A DNA stretch of 64,000 nt from an uncultured Comamonas sp. (GCA_902175065.1 CABIIJ010000058.1:1-64000); one strand, 5' to 3'. Positions 25,456 through 35,821 are shown, numbered from the stretch's first letter. Program-made: numbers and translations. Notes: a model not told the origin generated them from the letters alone.

Positions 25456-27414
25456 ATGCCTTTGAACACCTTCCTCACCCCGCTGCTGTCCTGGTCACGC
25501 CGTGCCAAGCAGGCTCTGGCGCTGCTGGCGGATGTGCTGGCAGCACTGGTGGCCGTATGGCTGGCGTTTTATCTGCGTATCGAGCAGGTAGGCATGCCTG
25601 TTCAGCAGCAGCTCAATACGTATGCAGCAGCCTTGCTGTTTGTACCCATCTTCATTCGGTTGGGGCTGTACCGGGCGGTTTTCCGTTACGCCGGCATGCG
25701 GGCACTGGCTGCCACGGCCATGGCCGTCGGTATCTATGGCTGTGTATTTTTTGCTTTGTTGCTCATCGCCCGCTGGCAAGGGGTGCCACGCAGCCTGGGG
25801 CTGATTCAGCCGCTGGTGTTTTTGCTGCTGGCCGGTGGCTGGCGCGTGCTGGCCCACTATGGGCTGCTCCAGGTGGCTGGCGCGGGACAGGAAAAGGCCA
25901 AGGGACAGTTATTGATTTATGGCGCGGGAGAGGCGGGCGTGCAAACCGCTTTCGCCATGAGCGTGATGCGTGAATTTGTCGTGCGCGGTTTCATCGATGA
26001 CGATGCGCAAAAAATTGGCCGTTCCATCAACGGCCTGCCGATCATTGCGGCACGAAATCTGGAGAAGTTCGTGCAGCGGCACGGCATTACGGACATTTTG
26101 CTGGCCATCCCGTCCCTGTCGCGCCAGCAGCGCCACGCCATCATTGGCCGGTTGCAGTCCTTGCCCGCGCATGTCCGCACTTTGCCGGGGATGGTGGATC
26201 TGGCTTCCGGCAAAGTATCCGTGGCCGACTTTCAGGAACTGGACATTGAAGACCTGCTTGGCCGTGAGCCGGTACAGCCCGACACCGCTTTGCTCGCCAA
26301 AAACCTGCGCGGCAAGGTGGTGCTGGTCACAGGCGCAGGAGGCAGCATTGGCAGCGAACTGTGCCGCCAGATCGTGCAGGAGCAGCCGCGCCAACTGGTC
26401 CTGGTGGAACACAACGAGTTTGGCTTGTATGCCATTCACCAGGAATTAAGCGTCCTGTGCACCCAGCAGGGGTTGGCGGTTGAACTGTTGCCCAAGTTGG
26501 CAAGTATTCGCAATCTGCGCCGTTTGCGAGCGGTGTTTGCGCAATACCAGCCGCAATCGGTCTTCCACGCCGCAGCGTACAAGCACGTCCCTTTGGTGCA
26601 GAGCAATCCTTCCGAAGGGGTGCTGAACAACCTGTTCGGCACCTTGAATACCGCGCGGGCAGCGATGGAGGTCGGGGTAGAAAACTTTGTGCTCATTTCC
26701 ACCGACAAGGCGGTACGGCCCACCAATGTCATGGGCGCCACCAAACGGATGGCAGAACTGGTGCTGCAATCCCTGGCCGATGCGCAAGCCGTGGATTTCA
26801 GCGCCATCGATGAAACCGAAGGACTGCCGCCCACCCCCAATCGCACACGGTTCTGCATGGTGCGCTTCGGCAACGTGCTGGACAGCAGCGGCAGCGTAGT
26901 GCCGTTGTTCAGAAAACAGTTGCGCCAGGGCGGGCCGCTGACACTCACCCACCCGGACGTTACCCGCTATTTCATGACGATTCCGGAAGCGGCCCAGCTG
27001 GTGCTGCAGGCCGGTGCCATGGGGCAAGATGGTGAGGTGTTTGTGCTGGATATGGGCCAGCCGGTGAAGATCATGGATCTGGCACGGCGCATGGTGGAGC
27101 TGTCGGGCTTGCGCGTGCGTGACGCAGCACATCCCGGCGGGGACATTGCCATCGACGTGGTTGGCCTGCGCCCGGGAGAAAAACTCTATGAAGAATTGCT
27201 GATCGGCGACAACCCCGAAAGCACCCAGCACCCGCGCATCATGAAGGCCCACGAAGGTTTTCTGCCCTGGCCCCTGCTGCTGCCCGATTTACTGGCCATC
27301 CGCACCGCTGCCAAGCTGGGCGATCTAGCGCAAATCGACCAGGTGCTGACCAAGTTAGTGAGCGGATACCAGCACACGATATACGATACGAACCCCGCCG
27401 CTGCGCACGCTTGA
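25456..27414 (+). CDS. pglF: UDP-GlcNAc C6 dehydratase, C4-keto forming (PglF/CapD/WbpM type)
   Basis: The protein has 652 residues. Four N-terminal membrane helices lie within about residues 15-145. A CoA-binding-like Rossmann domain follows ([18 protein letters not shown]), then the catalytic SDR domain starting at [18 protein letters not shown] near residue 290. The active site reads [17 protein letters not shown], with Met in place of the usual SDR Tyr before Lys. This SMK arrangement is known for membrane-bound WbpM/PglF dehydratases. It is the first step of the UDP-diNAcBac route and the last gene of the glycan cluster. Confidence 0.95.
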   Translation: MPLNTFLTPLLSWSRRAKQALALLADVLAALVAVWLAFYLRIEQVGMPVQQQLNTYAAALLFVPIFIRLGLYRAVFRYAGMRALAATAMAVGIYGCVFFALLLIARWQGVPRSLGLIQPLVFLLLAGGWRVLAHYGLLQVAGAGQEKAKGQLLIYGAGEAGVQTAFAMSVMREFVVRGFIDDDAQKIGRSINGLPIIAARNLEKFVQRHGITDILLAIPSLSRQQRHAIIGRLQSLPAHVRTLPGMVDLASGKVSVADFQELDIEDLLGREPVQPDTALLAKNLRGKVVLVTGAGGSIGSELCRQIVQEQPRQLVLVEHNEFGLYAIHQELSVLCTQQGLAVELLPKLASIRNLRRLRAVFAQYQPQSVFHAAAYKHVPLVQSNPSEGVLNNLFGTLNTARAAMEVGVENFVLISTDKAVRPTNVMGATKRMAELVLQSLADAQAVDFSAIDETEGLPPTPNRTRFCMVRFGNVLDSSGSVVPLFRKQLRQGGPLTLTHPDVTRYFMTIPEAAQLVLQAGAMGQDGEVFVLDMGQPVKIMDLARRMVELSGLRVRDAAHPGGDIAIDVVGLRPGEKLYEELLIGDNPESTQHPRIMKAHEGFLPWPLLLPDLLAIRTAAKLGDLAQIDQVLTKLVSGYQHTIYDTNPAAAHA

Positions 27415-27473
27415 ATGGCTTATTCTTGGGCCACAATCGCACCTGCTGTTTTGCCGTTAGCCACCCGAACACC

Positions 27474-28361
27474 ATGACGCTCCCCTCCATTCCCCCCCAC
27501 GCCAAGGCCGACATCCTGGCCCAGGCCCTGCCCTACATCCGCAAGTTCCATGGCAAGACCATGGTCATCAAGTACGGCGGCAATGCCATGACCGATCCGG
27601 CGCTGCAACGCGCTTTTGCCGAGGATGTGGTGTTGCTCAAGCTCGTGGGCATCAACCCTGTGGTCGTACACGGCGGTGGACCGCAGATCGAGACGGCGCT
27701 CAAGCGCCTGGGCAAGGAAGGCCACTTCATCCAGGGGATGCGCGTGACCGATGCCGAGACCATGGAGGTGGTCGAATGGGTGCTGGCTGGCGAAGTGCAG
27801 CAGGACATCGTGGGCCTGATCAACCAGGCCGGCGGCAAGGCCGTGGGCCTGACCGGGCGCGATGGCGCCATGATCCGCGCCAAGAAGCTGAAGATGCTCG
27901 ACCACCAGAACCCGCAGGTCGAACACGATGTGGGGCAGGTGGGCGACATCGTGGCCATCGACCCCAGCGTGGTCAAGGCCTTGCAGGACGATGCCTTCAT
28001 CCCCGTGGTCAGTCCCATCGGCTTCGGCGAAGAGAACGAAAGCTACAACATCAACGCCGACGTGGTTGCCAGCCGTCTGGCAACCACCTTGCAGGCGGAA
28101 AAGCTGCTGCTGCTGACCAATATCCCCGGTGTGCTCAATAAAGCCGGGCAGTTGCTGCCGACCTTGACGGCCAGGCAAATTGACGAGCTGGTCGCCGATG
28201 GCACGATTTCCGGGGGGATGCTGCCCAAGATCGCCGGGGCCATCGATGCAGCCAAGGCAGGCGTTCATGCCGTGCACATCGTCGATGGCCGGGTGCCGCA
28301 CGCCATGTTGTTGGAAATTTTGACGGATCAGGCCTATGGCACGATGATCTGCAATCAGTAA
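27474..28361 (+). CDS. argB: Acetylglutamate kinase
   Basis: ArgB phosphorylates N-acetyl-L-glutamate in the second step of arginine biosynthesis. The protein has 295 residues. [10 protein letters not shown] is the phosphate-binding lysine motif, VVHGGGPQI binds acetylglutamate, and [13 protein letters not shown] is near the C-terminus. The frame is open to 27411, but the ATG at 27474 begins the conserved region and the extension overlaps pglF. It is followed after 14 bases by slmA, a pairing common in betaproteobacteria. Confidence 0.97.
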   Translation: MTLPSIPPHAKADILAQALPYIRKFHGKTMVIKYGGNAMTDPALQRAFAEDVVLLKLVGINPVVVHGGGPQIETALKRLGKEGHFIQGMRVTDAETMEVVEWVLAGEVQQDIVGLINQAGGKAVGLTGRDGAMIRAKKLKMLDHQNPQVEHDVGQVGDIVAIDPSVVKALQDDAFIPVVSPIGFGEENESYNINADVVASRLATTLQAEKLLLLTNIPGVLNKAGQLLPTLTARQIDELVADGTISGGMLPKIAGAIDAAKAGVHAVHIVDGRVPHAMLLEILTDQAYGTMICNQ

Positions 28362-28375
28362 CAAAATATTCCAAT

Positions 28376-29017
28376 ATGACGACCGCGCCTTCTCAAGAGA
28401 CCACCTCACCCACACGCAAACGCCTCAAGCCCGGTGAACGCAGGGCACAGATTCTGCAAACGCTGGCCGCCATGCTGCAAGAGCCAGGTAACGAGCGCAT
28501 TACCACGGCGGCCCTGTCCAAGCGGCTCCAGGTGAGCGAGGCCGCGCTGTACCGCCACTTTGCCAGCAAGGCGCAGATGCTGGAAGGCCTGCTGGATTTC
28601 ATCGAGCAGACCTTGCTGGCGCTGGTGCAGCAGATTGCCGGGGAAGACGCCGTACTCGGCACTTTGAGCGCCGAGGAAGGCCGTGCCCGGGCTGCCAGGA
28701 TTGCCGTCGTGCTGCTGCAATTTGCCGAGAAGAACCCGGGCATGGTGCGCATGATGGTGGGCGATGCCTTGCAGGGCGAGCATGAACGCCTGCAAGCCCG
28801 CATGAACCAGCTGTTCGACAAGGTGGAATCGACGCTGCGCCAGTGCCTGCGCCCGGCCGCAGGGGCGCTCGGCTCCCACTCCCCGACCCAGGATGCGCAG
28901 GTCGCGGCCAATGTGCTGATGGCGTTTGTGCAGGGGCGCTGGCTGCGCTTCGTGCGCACCGGTTTCAAGCGCTTGCCCACGGAGCATCTGGACGCCAGCC
29001 TGGCCATGCTGGTGTAG
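28376..29017 (+). CDS. slmA: Nucleoid occlusion factor SlmA (TetR family)
   Basis: SlmA binds specific chromosomal sites and blocks FtsZ assembly over the nucleoid. The protein has 213 residues. A TetR helix-turn-helix lies at about 25-70 (RITTAALSKRLQVSEAALYRHFASK). LLDFIEQTLLALVQQI and the C-terminal WLRFVRTGFKRLP follow the SlmA pattern. The argB neighbour is the usual betaproteobacterial context. No SlmA box was identified in the window by eye. Confidence 0.9.
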   Translation: MTTAPSQETTSPTRKRLKPGERRAQILQTLAAMLQEPGNERITTAALSKRLQVSEAALYRHFASKAQMLEGLLDFIEQTLLALVQQIAGEDAVLGTLSAEEGRARAARIAVVLLQFAEKNPGMVRMMVGDALQGEHERLQARMNQLFDKVESTLRQCLRPAAGALGSHSPTQDAQVAANVLMAFVQGRWLRFVRTGFKRLPTEHLDASLAMLV

Positions 29018-29088
29018 TCGGACAGGAAACACTGCAATTTCGGGTTTTCCCTAGTTTTTCTCGCCGTGCTGTGGCTTAAGATAAATAG

Positions 29089-29102
29089 AACGAACGTTCG
29101 TT
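29089..29102. promoter_or_regulatory. Perfect 14-bp palindrome, likely TetR operator
   Basis: AACGAACGTTCGTT is a perfect palindrome 13 bases before the start of the TetR gene and downstream of an AT-rich -10-like TAAGAT. Its position and symmetry fit an autoregulatory TetR-family operator. It would also control the acyl-CoA dehydrogenase operon that follows. Confidence 0.75.
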
Positions 29103-29115
29103 TTATTTATTTTTT

Positions 29116-29775
29116 ATGCCACGTACCCCTTCCCTCCCCTCTCTGAAACGCACGGCCACGGCTGGCGCAACACGCCCCATGGCCAAGGGGCAGCAGACCA
29201 AGGCGCATATCGTCGATGTCGCGCTGAACATTGCCACCCACCACGGGCTGGAAAGCCTGTCCATCGGCGGGCTGGCCGAAGCCACCAGCATGAGCAAATC
29301 GGGCGTGTTCGCCCACTTCGGCTCCCGCGAGGAGCTGCAGATTTCCGTGGTGCGCGAATACCACCACCGCTTCGAGCAAGACGTTTTCTACCCCGCCATA
29401 CAGGCCGAAAAAGGCCTGCCCCGTCTGCGGGCGATGTTCGGCAACTGGATGCAGCGCACCACCATCGAGCTGGATTCGGGCTGCATCTACATCAGCGGCG
29501 CGGTGGAGTTCAGCGAGCGCGAAGGCGCGGTGCGCGATGCCCTGGTGGCCTCCTTCAACACCTGGCATGCCGCGCTGCGCCGCGCCATCGAGCAGGCGCA
29601 AGCGGCGGGCCATTTGAACGCCGATGCCGACCCCTGCCAATTGCTGTTTGAAATCCACGGCCTGATTCTGGTACTGCACTACGACGTGCGCTTTCTGGGG
29701 CGCAAGGATTCCGTGCCTCGCGCCCTGGCCGGGTTTGAAAACATCTTGCGCCGCAACGGTGCCAAGGTGGACTGA
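29116..29775 (+). CDS. TetR/AcrR-family transcriptional regulator of the beta-oxidation locus
   Basis: The protein has 219 residues. The helix-turn-helix lies at about 30-75, including LSIGGLAEATSMSKSGVFAH followed by FGSREELQ. The C-terminal part (IELDSGCIYISGAVEFSERE) resembles the TetR_C domain of acyl-CoA-responsive regulators. It is 86 bases upstream of the acyl-CoA dehydrogenase and has a palindrome in its own leader. It probably represses itself and the downstream genes and is released by an acyl-CoA or fatty acid. The ligand is an inference. Confidence 0.88.
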   Translation: MPRTPSLPSLKRTATAGATRPMAKGQQTKAHIVDVALNIATHHGLESLSIGGLAEATSMSKSGVFAHFGSREELQISVVREYHHRFEQDVFYPAIQAEKGLPRLRAMFGNWMQRTTIELDSGCIYISGAVEFSEREGAVRDALVASFNTWHAALRRAIEQAQAAGHLNADADPCQLLFEIHGLILVLHYDVRFLGRKDSVPRALAGFENILRRNGAKVD

Positions 29776-29860
29776 CCCGGCCATCCTCCCCCTTTTCCTG
29801 CCCTTTCCGTTCCCGGTTTCTTCCCCTCACCTCTCATTCTTTTTTCGCCAAGGAGTCCTT

Positions 29861-31657
29861 ATGCCTACCTACAACCCGCCCCTGCGTGACATGCAATTCG
29901 TGCTGCACGAAGTGTTCAACGTCGAAGCCGAATTCAAGGCCATGCCCGCCCATGCCGACACCGACGCCGACACCATCAACGCCGTGCTGGAAGAAGCGGG
30001 CAAGTTCGCCGCCGAAGTGGCCTTCCCGCTGAACATCAGCGGCGACGCCGAGGGCTGCACACACAACAAGCAGGACAACAGCGTGACCACGCCCAAGGGT
30101 TTCAAGGAAGCCTACGCCACCTACGTGGAAGGCGGCTGGCCCGCGCTGTCGTGCGACCCCGAATTCGGCGGCCAGGGCCTGCCCCACACCGTGAACCAGT
30201 GCCTGTACGAAATGCTCAACAGCGCCAACCAGGCCTGGACGATGTACCCCGGCCTGTCGCACGGCGCGTATGAAGCCCTGCTGGCCCACGGCACCGACGA
30301 GCAGAAGAAAACCTATTTGCCCAAGCTGGTCAGCGGCGAGTGGACCGGCACCATGTGCCTGACCGAACCGCATTGCGGCACCGACCTGGGCCTGCTGCGC
30401 ACCAAGGCCGAGCCGCTGGGCGATGGCAGCTACAAAATCACTGGCAACAAGATTTTCATCAGCGCCGGTGAACACGATGTGGCCGAGAACATCATCCACC
30501 TGGTGCTGGCCCGCCTGCCCGATGCGCCCAAGGGCAGCAAAGGCATCAGCCTGTTTGTGGTGCCCAAGTTCAACATCAACGCCGATGGCTCGCTGGGCAG
30601 CCGCAACCCCATTTTCTGCACCGGGCTGGAGCACAAGATGGGCATCCACGGCAACTCGACGGCACAAATCGCCATTGACGGCGCGGTGGGCACCCTGGTA
30701 GGCCAGCCGCACAAAGGCCTGGCCGCCATGTTCGTGATGATGAACGCCGCCCGCCTGGGCGTGGGCAACCAGTCGCTGGGCCTGACGGAAGTGGCCTTCC
30801 AAAACGCCCTGGCTTACGCCAAAGACCGCATCCAGATGCGCTCCTTGAGCGGCACCAAGGCCAAGGACAAGGATGCCGACCCCATCATCGTCCACCCCGA
30901 CGTGCGCAAGATGCTGCTGACCGCCAAGGCCTACGCCGAAGGCGCCCGCGCCCTGCAGGTGTATTGCACCCTGCTGCTGGACAAGGCGCACAGCCACCCC
31001 GATGAAAAAGTGCGTGCCGACAGCGAGGAGCTGGTCGCCCTGCTGACCCCCATCGTCAAGGCCTTCGTGACCGACAACGGCCACACCGCCACCAATGCGT
31101 GCATGCAGGTGTTCGGCGGCCACGGTTTCATCAAGGAATGGGGCATGGAGCAGTTCGTGCGCGACAACCGCATCAACATGATCTACGAAGGCACCAACAC
31201 CGTGCAGTCGCTCGACCTGCTGGGCCGCAAGGTGCTGGGCAACCAGGGCGCGACGCTGAAAAAGCTGGGCAAGCTGATCAGCGCCCTGGTGCAGGAAGAA
31301 GGCGTGAACGAGAAGATGGCCGAGTTCATCAACCCCATCGCCATCCTGGGCGACCAGATGACCAAGTTCACCACCGAAATCGGCTTCAAGGGGATGCAGA
31401 ACCCGGACGAAGTGGGCGCCGCCGCCGTCGATTACCTGCGCGTGGCCGGCCACCTGGTGTTCGGCTACCTGTTCGCCCGCATGGCACAGGTGTCGCTGCG
31501 GGCCATTGCCGACGGCAGCACCGACCCGTTCTACACCGCCAAGCTGCAAACCGCCCGCTTCTACTTCGCCAAGCTGTTCCCCGAGACCGTGCTGCTGATG
31601 CGCACCGCCCGTGCCGGCAGCAAGGTGCTGATGGATACCGACGCCGCCCTGGCTTGA
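29861..31657 (+). CDS. Acyl-CoA dehydrogenase (FadE-like, long form with C-terminal extension)
   Basis: This FAD enzyme catalyses the first step of beta-oxidation. The protein has 598 residues, of the long class with an extra C-terminal domain. The FAD/substrate-binding segment is TMCLTEPHCGTDLGLLRTKA, the helical part includes ARLGVGNQSLGL, and IYEGTNTVQSLDLLG carries the usual catalytic Glu. The start at 29861 follows AAGGAG, and MPTYNPPLRDMQFVL is the family N-terminus; the upstream open frame to 29735 is not coding-like. It is the first structural gene of the TetR-controlled operon. Confidence 0.93.
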   Translation: MPTYNPPLRDMQFVLHEVFNVEAEFKAMPAHADTDADTINAVLEEAGKFAAEVAFPLNISGDAEGCTHNKQDNSVTTPKGFKEAYATYVEGGWPALSCDPEFGGQGLPHTVNQCLYEMLNSANQAWTMYPGLSHGAYEALLAHGTDEQKKTYLPKLVSGEWTGTMCLTEPHCGTDLGLLRTKAEPLGDGSYKITGNKIFISAGEHDVAENIIHLVLARLPDAPKGSKGISLFVVPKFNINADGSLGSRNPIFCTGLEHKMGIHGNSTAQIAIDGAVGTLVGQPHKGLAAMFVMMNAARLGVGNQSLGLTEVAFQNALAYAKDRIQMRSLSGTKAKDKDADPIIVHPDVRKMLLTAKAYAEGARALQVYCTLLLDKAHSHPDEKVRADSEELVALLTPIVKAFVTDNGHTATNACMQVFGGHGFIKEWGMEQFVRDNRINMIYEGTNTVQSLDLLGRKVLGNQGATLKKLGKLISALVQEEGVNEKMAEFINPIAILGDQMTKFTTEIGFKGMQNPDEVGAAAVDYLRVAGHLVFGYLFARMAQVSLRAIADGSTDPFYTAKLQTARFYFAKLFPETVLLMRTARAGSKVLMDTDAALA

Positions 31658-31660
31658 TAA

Positions 31661-31705
31661 AAAATAAAAAATAGCGCGTAGCGCTTGCTACGCCTTATTT
31701 TTAAA
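31661..31705. terminator. Hairpin flanked by A- and T-runs after the acyl-CoA dehydrogenase
   Basis: GCGTAGC (31676-31682) pairs exactly with GCTACGC (31687-31693) around GCTT, with AAAATAAAAAAT before and TTATTTTT after. It is a plausible bidirectional or attenuating terminator inside the operon. It could lower expression of the DUF2147 and fadN-like genes relative to the dehydrogenase. Confidence 0.65.
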
Positions 31706-31721
31706 TAGAAAGATATTTGAA

Positions 31722-32162
31722 ATGAAGACATACCAAGCGCTGGCAGCTATTGCTTTATCCGCCCTGGCCCTGCCCACCCTGGCCCAGATGACGCCCGTAG
31801 GCACCTGGAAAAGCGTGGACGACAAGACCGGCCAGCCCAAGTCGCAAATCGTCATTGCCGAGCACGGCGGCGTGCTCGAAGGGCGCGTTGACCAGCTCCT
31901 GCGCCCCGGTGCCGACCCCAAAGCCCTGTGCGTGGAGTGCAAGGATGCGCTGAAGAACCAGCCCATGGTCGGCCTGCCCATCATCCAGGGCGCGAAGAAA
32001 GCCGCTGACAAAGACGTGTGGGAGGGCGGCAAGATTCTCGACCCCGAAAATGGCAAGTTCTACACCCTGCGCCTGACCCCCATCGACGGCGGCCAGAAGC
32101 TGGAGGTGCGCGGCTCCATCGGCCCCTTTGGCCGCACCCAGACCTGGGTGCGTGTGCAGTAA
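31722..32162 (+). CDS. DUF2147 secreted protein
   Basis: This small exported protein has 146 residues. The signal peptide is MKTYQALAAIALSALALPTLAQ. The DUF2147 core follows (MTPVGTWKSVDDKTGQPKSQ, later VWEGGKILDPENGKFYTLRL). DUF2147 is predicted to be a beta-rich periplasmic domain of unknown function. It has two cysteines (CVECKD). It lies inside the beta-oxidation operon, which suggests a link with lipid uptake or envelope adaptation, but no direct evidence is visible. Confidence 0.88.
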   Translation: MKTYQALAAIALSALALPTLAQMTPVGTWKSVDDKTGQPKSQIVIAEHGGVLEGRVDQLLRPGADPKALCVECKDALKNQPMVGLPIIQGAKKAADKDVWEGGKILDPENGKFYTLRLTPIDGGQKLEVRGSIGPFGRTQTWVRVQ

Positions 32163-32181
32163 TTTTTAGCAAAGAAGTCTT

Positions 32182-34605
32182 ATGTCCCGATTCAATGTGA
32201 AAAAAGTCGCCGTCCTCGGCGCGGGCGTGATGGGGGCGCAGATCGCCGCCCATCTGGTGAACGTGAAAGTGCCCGTCATCCTGTTTGACCTGCCCGCCAA
32301 AGAAGGCGACAAAAACGGCATCGTCACCAAAGCCATTGCCAACCTGAAAAAGCTCAAGCCCTCGCCCATTGGCGTGGCCGAAGATGCCGATTTGATTCAA
32401 GCGGCCAACTACGAAGAGCACCTGAAACTGCTCAAAGAATGCGACCTGGTGATCGAGGCCATCGCCGAGCGCATGGACTGGAAGCTGGACCTCTACACCA
32501 AGATCGCCCCGTTTGTCGCCAAGCACGCCATCGTGGCCAGCAACACCTCGGGCCTGTCCATCACCAAACTCAGTGAAGTGCTGCCCGAGGCGATCAAGCC
32601 GCGCTTTTGCGGCATTCACTTCTTCAACCCACCGCGCTACATGCCGCTGGTGGAGCTGATTGCCACGCCCACCACCCAGCCCGTGGTGCTTGACCAGCTG
32701 GAAGCCTTCGTCACCAGCGGCCTGGGCAAAGGCGTGGTGCGGGCCAAAGACACGCCCAACTTCATCGCCAACCGCATCGGCATTGCCGGCATGCTCTCCA
32801 CCATGAAAGAGGTGGAAAACTTTGGCCTGACCTACGACGTGGTCGATGACCTGACCGGCAAAAAACTGGGCCGCGCCAGCAGCGGCACCTTCCGCACCGC
32901 CGACGTGGTGGGCCTGGACACCATGGCCCACGTCATCAAGACGCTGCAAGACAACCTGAGTCTTGAAACCGACCCCTTCTACGGCAGCTTCGAGACGCCC
33001 GCCGTGCTGGCCAAGCTGATCGAGCTGGGCCACCTGGGCCAGAAGACCAAAAAAGGCTTCTTCAAGAAAGTGGGCCGCGACATCCTGCGCTTCGAGCTGG
33101 AGAGCGAAGACTACGTGCCCGGCGGCCAGAAAGCCGACGACGTGTACGCCCGGATGCTGAAAAAGCCCGCCGCCGAACGCCTGCAACTGCTGCGCAATGC
33201 CGAAGGCGCCCCCGGCCAGTTCCTGTGGGCCATTCTGCGCAACAGCTTCCACTACGCCGCGCTGCACCTGGGCACGATTGCCGACTCCGCCCGCGACGTG
33301 GACCAGGCCATGCGCTGGGGCTTCGGCATGAAGCAAGGCCCCTTCGAGCTGTGGCAGGAGGCCGGCTGGCTGCAAGTGGCCAGGATGGTGCAGGAAGACA
33401 TCGACGCCGGCAAAGCCCTGTGCAACGCGCCCCTGCCCGCCTGGGTCTTCGAAGGCCCGGTGGCCGAGGCCGGCGGCGTGCATACCGCCCAGGGTTCGTG
33501 GAGCGCAGCCGAGCAGAAATTCGTCGCCCGCCGCGTGCTGCCCGTCTACGAACGCCAGCTGTTCCCCGAGAAGCTGCTGGGCGAGGACAGCCTGCCCGAC
33601 TGGAAAACCGCCGGTACCACGCTGTTTGAAAACAAAGCCCTGCGTGCCTGGACGCTGGACAAGGATGGCAGCCCCTTCGGTGGGCGGGTGCTGATCGCCA
33701 GCATCAAAAACAAAATGCACGCCATCAGCCCCGAAGTGATGGAAAGCCTGATGGAAGCCGTCGAGCTGGCCGAAAACGAATACCAGGGCATGGTCATCTG
33801 GTCGGGCGATGCGCCGTTCAGCGTCGGCGCGGACCTGGAAGCCACCATGCCGGCCTTCGTGGTCGGCGGCGCGGATGCCATCGACAGCATCGAAGGCGAA
33901 CTGCAAAACCTGATGATGCGCCTGCGCTACGCCCAGGTGCCCGTGGTGTCTGCCATCCACGGCATGGCCCTGGGCGGCGGCTGCGAGCTGGCCGTCTACA
34001 GCGCCCGCCGCGTGGCACACATGGAAAGCTACATCGGCCTGGTGGAAGTGGGCGTGGGCCTGATCCCCGGTGCGGGAGGCCTGACCTACATCGCCCGCCG
34101 CGCTGCCGAAAAAATGCAGCAAAGCACCAGCAAGGACATCCTGCCCTTCCTGACCGAAGGCTTCACCGCCGCCGCCATGGCCAAGGTGGGCACCAGTGCC
34201 ATCGAATCGCGCAAGCTGGGCTATTTGCTCGATAGCGACATCATCGTGCCGCACAAGGACGAGGTGCTGTTTACCGCCATCAACGAGGCCAAGGCCCTGG
34301 CCGCCAGCGGCTGGCGGGCCCCCGTCAAGCGCCTGTTCCCCGTGGCCGGGCGCAGCGGCATTGCCACCATCCAAGCGCAACTGGTGAACATGCGCGACGG
34401 CGGCTTCATCAGCGCCTACGACTTCAAGATCGCCCGCATGATTGCCGAAGTGGTCTGCGGCGGCGAGGTGGACGGCGGCACCCTGGTGACCGAGGAGTAC
34501 CTGCTGGCGCTGGAGCGCAAAGCCTTCTGCCACCTGATCGGCCAGCCCAAGACGCACGAGCGCATCCTGGGGATGCTCAACACCGGCAAGCCTGTGCGCA
34601 ACTAA
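32182..34605 (+). CDS. 3-hydroxyacyl-CoA dehydrogenase / enoyl-CoA hydratase (FadN type)
   Basis: This bifunctional beta-oxidation enzyme has 807 residues. The dehydrogenase comes first: VAVLGAGVMGAQIAAHLV near residue 10 binds NAD, and GIHFFNPPRYMPLVEL holds the catalytic histidine. The hydratase/isomerase-like domain comes last, from about 510, with AIHGMALGGGCELAVYSAR and EVGVGLIPGAGGLTY. This is the opposite order to E. coli FadB and matches the Bacillus FadN architecture. It lies between the dehydrogenase and the thiolase, 23 bases before the latter. Confidence 0.92.
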   Translation: MSRFNVKKVAVLGAGVMGAQIAAHLVNVKVPVILFDLPAKEGDKNGIVTKAIANLKKLKPSPIGVAEDADLIQAANYEEHLKLLKECDLVIEAIAERMDWKLDLYTKIAPFVAKHAIVASNTSGLSITKLSEVLPEAIKPRFCGIHFFNPPRYMPLVELIATPTTQPVVLDQLEAFVTSGLGKGVVRAKDTPNFIANRIGIAGMLSTMKEVENFGLTYDVVDDLTGKKLGRASSGTFRTADVVGLDTMAHVIKTLQDNLSLETDPFYGSFETPAVLAKLIELGHLGQKTKKGFFKKVGRDILRFELESEDYVPGGQKADDVYARMLKKPAAERLQLLRNAEGAPGQFLWAILRNSFHYAALHLGTIADSARDVDQAMRWGFGMKQGPFELWQEAGWLQVARMVQEDIDAGKALCNAPLPAWVFEGPVAEAGGVHTAQGSWSAAEQKFVARRVLPVYERQLFPEKLLGEDSLPDWKTAGTTLFENKALRAWTLDKDGSPFGGRVLIASIKNKMHAISPEVMESLMEAVELAENEYQGMVIWSGDAPFSVGADLEATMPAFVVGGADAIDSIEGELQNLMMRLRYAQVPVVSAIHGMALGGGCELAVYSARRVAHMESYIGLVEVGVGLIPGAGGLTYIARRAAEKMQQSTSKDILPFLTEGFTAAAMAKVGTSAIESRKLGYLLDSDIIVPHKDEVLFTAINEAKALAASGWRAPVKRLFPVAGRSGIATIQAQLVNMRDGGFISAYDFKIARMIAEVVCGGEVDGGTLVTEEYLLALERKAFCHLIGQPKTHERILGMLNTGKPVRN

Positions 34606-34627
34606 TGCGGCAAGGAGAAAAATCACC

Positions 34628-35821
34628 ATGAAACAAGTTCAAGAAGCCTACATCGTTGCCGCCACGCGCACGCCCATCGGGCGCTCCGGGCGCGGCTATT
34701 TCAAAAACACCCGCCCGGACGACCTGCTGCTGGCCGCCGTGCGCGGCGCCATGGCCCAGGTGCCCACGCTCGACCCCAAGGCGATCGAGGACAGCATCGT
34801 CGGCTGCTCCTTCCCCGAAGGCGAACAGGGCATGAACATGGCGCGTATCGTCATGGGCCTGGCCTTCCCCCACCCCGTGGGCGGCGTGACGGTGAACCGT
34901 TTCTGCGCCTCGGGCATCACCGCCATCCAGATGGCCGCCGACCGCATCCGCGTGGGCGAGGCCGACGTGCTGATCGCCGGCGGTGCCGAATCCATGAGCA
35001 TGGTGCCCATGGGCGGCAACAAACCCTCCTTCAACCCGGCCGTCTTCGCCCGCGATGAAGACGTGGGCATTGCCTACGGCATGGGCCTGACGGCGGAAAA
35101 AGTCGCCCAGCAGTGGAAAGTCAGCCGCGAGGCGCAGGACGCCTTTGCGCTGGAATCGCACCTGCGGGCCATCAAGGCCCAGCAGGCCGGCGAGTTCGCC
35201 GACGAAATCACGCCGTTTGAAATCATCGACCGCAGCCCTAACCTGGCCACCGGCGAAGTGATCGAAAAGCGCCGCACCGTCAGCCTGGACGAAGGCCCGC
35301 GCCCCGACACCTCGCTGGAAGGCCTGGCCAAGCTGCGCCCGGTGTTTGCCGCACGCGGCAGCGTCACCGCCGGCAACAGCTCGCAGACCAGCGACGGCGC
35401 CGGTGCCTTGATCCTGGCCAGCGAAAAAGCAGTGAAGCAGTTCGGCCTCACGCCCCTGGCGCGTTTCGTCAGCTACGCCGCGCGGGGTGTGCCGCCGGAA
35501 ATCATGGGCATCGGCCCCATCGAAGCCATTCCCGCCGCGCTGCGCTACGCCGGTTTGAAGAGCGACGACATCGGCTGGTACGAGCTGAACGAAGCCTTCG
35601 CCGCCCAGTCGCTGGCCGTCGTCAACACCCTGGGCCTGAACCCGGCCAATGTGAACCCCATGGGCGGCGCGATCGCCCTGGGCCACCCGCTGGGCGCGAC
35701 CGGTGCCATCCGTGCCGCCCCCCCCATCCACGCCCTGCGCCGCCACAAGCGCAAGTACGGCATGGTGACGATGTGCATCGGCACCGGCCAGGGCGCTGCC
35801 GGAATTTTCGAAGCGCTGTAA
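34628..35821 (+). CDS. Acetyl-CoA C-acyltransferase (thiolase, FadA-like)
   Basis: This thiolase catalyses the last step of the beta-oxidation spiral. The protein has 397 residues. The acyl-accepting cysteine is Cys93 in VNRFCASG. The other active-site motifs are ELNEAFAAQSLAV, GGAIALGHPLGATGA (His) and MVTMCIGTGQGAAG (Cys). A strong intrinsic terminator follows at 35859. The thiolase, FadN-like and dehydrogenase genes make a complete degradation module. Confidence 0.95.
   Translation: MKQVQEAYIVAATRTPIGRSGRGYFKNTRPDDLLLAAVRGAMAQVPTLDPKAIEDSIVGCSFPEGEQGMNMARIVMGLAFPHPVGGVTVNRFCASGITAIQMAADRIRVGEADVLIAGGAESMSMVPMGGNKPSFNPAVFARDEDVGIAYGMGLTAEKVAQQWKVSREAQDAFALESHLRAIKAQQAGEFADEITPFEIIDRSPNLATGEVIEKRRTVSLDEGPRPDTSLEGLAKLRPVFAARGSVTAGNSSQTSDGAGALILASEKAVKQFGLTPLARFVSYAARGVPPEIMGIGPIEAIPAALRYAGLKSDDIGWYELNEAFAAQSLAVVNTLGLNPANVNPMGGAIALGHPLGATGAIRAAPPIHALRRHKRKYGMVTMCIGTGQGAAGIFEAL

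Noticed and set aside
31981..34629. An 882-residue antisense open frame opposite the FadN-type gene.
   Set aside because: It is a shadow of the GC-rich coding strand; the plus-strand protein has clear domains throughout. The same holds for other long opposite-strand frames at 2051-4135, 6504-8960 and 57742-60486.
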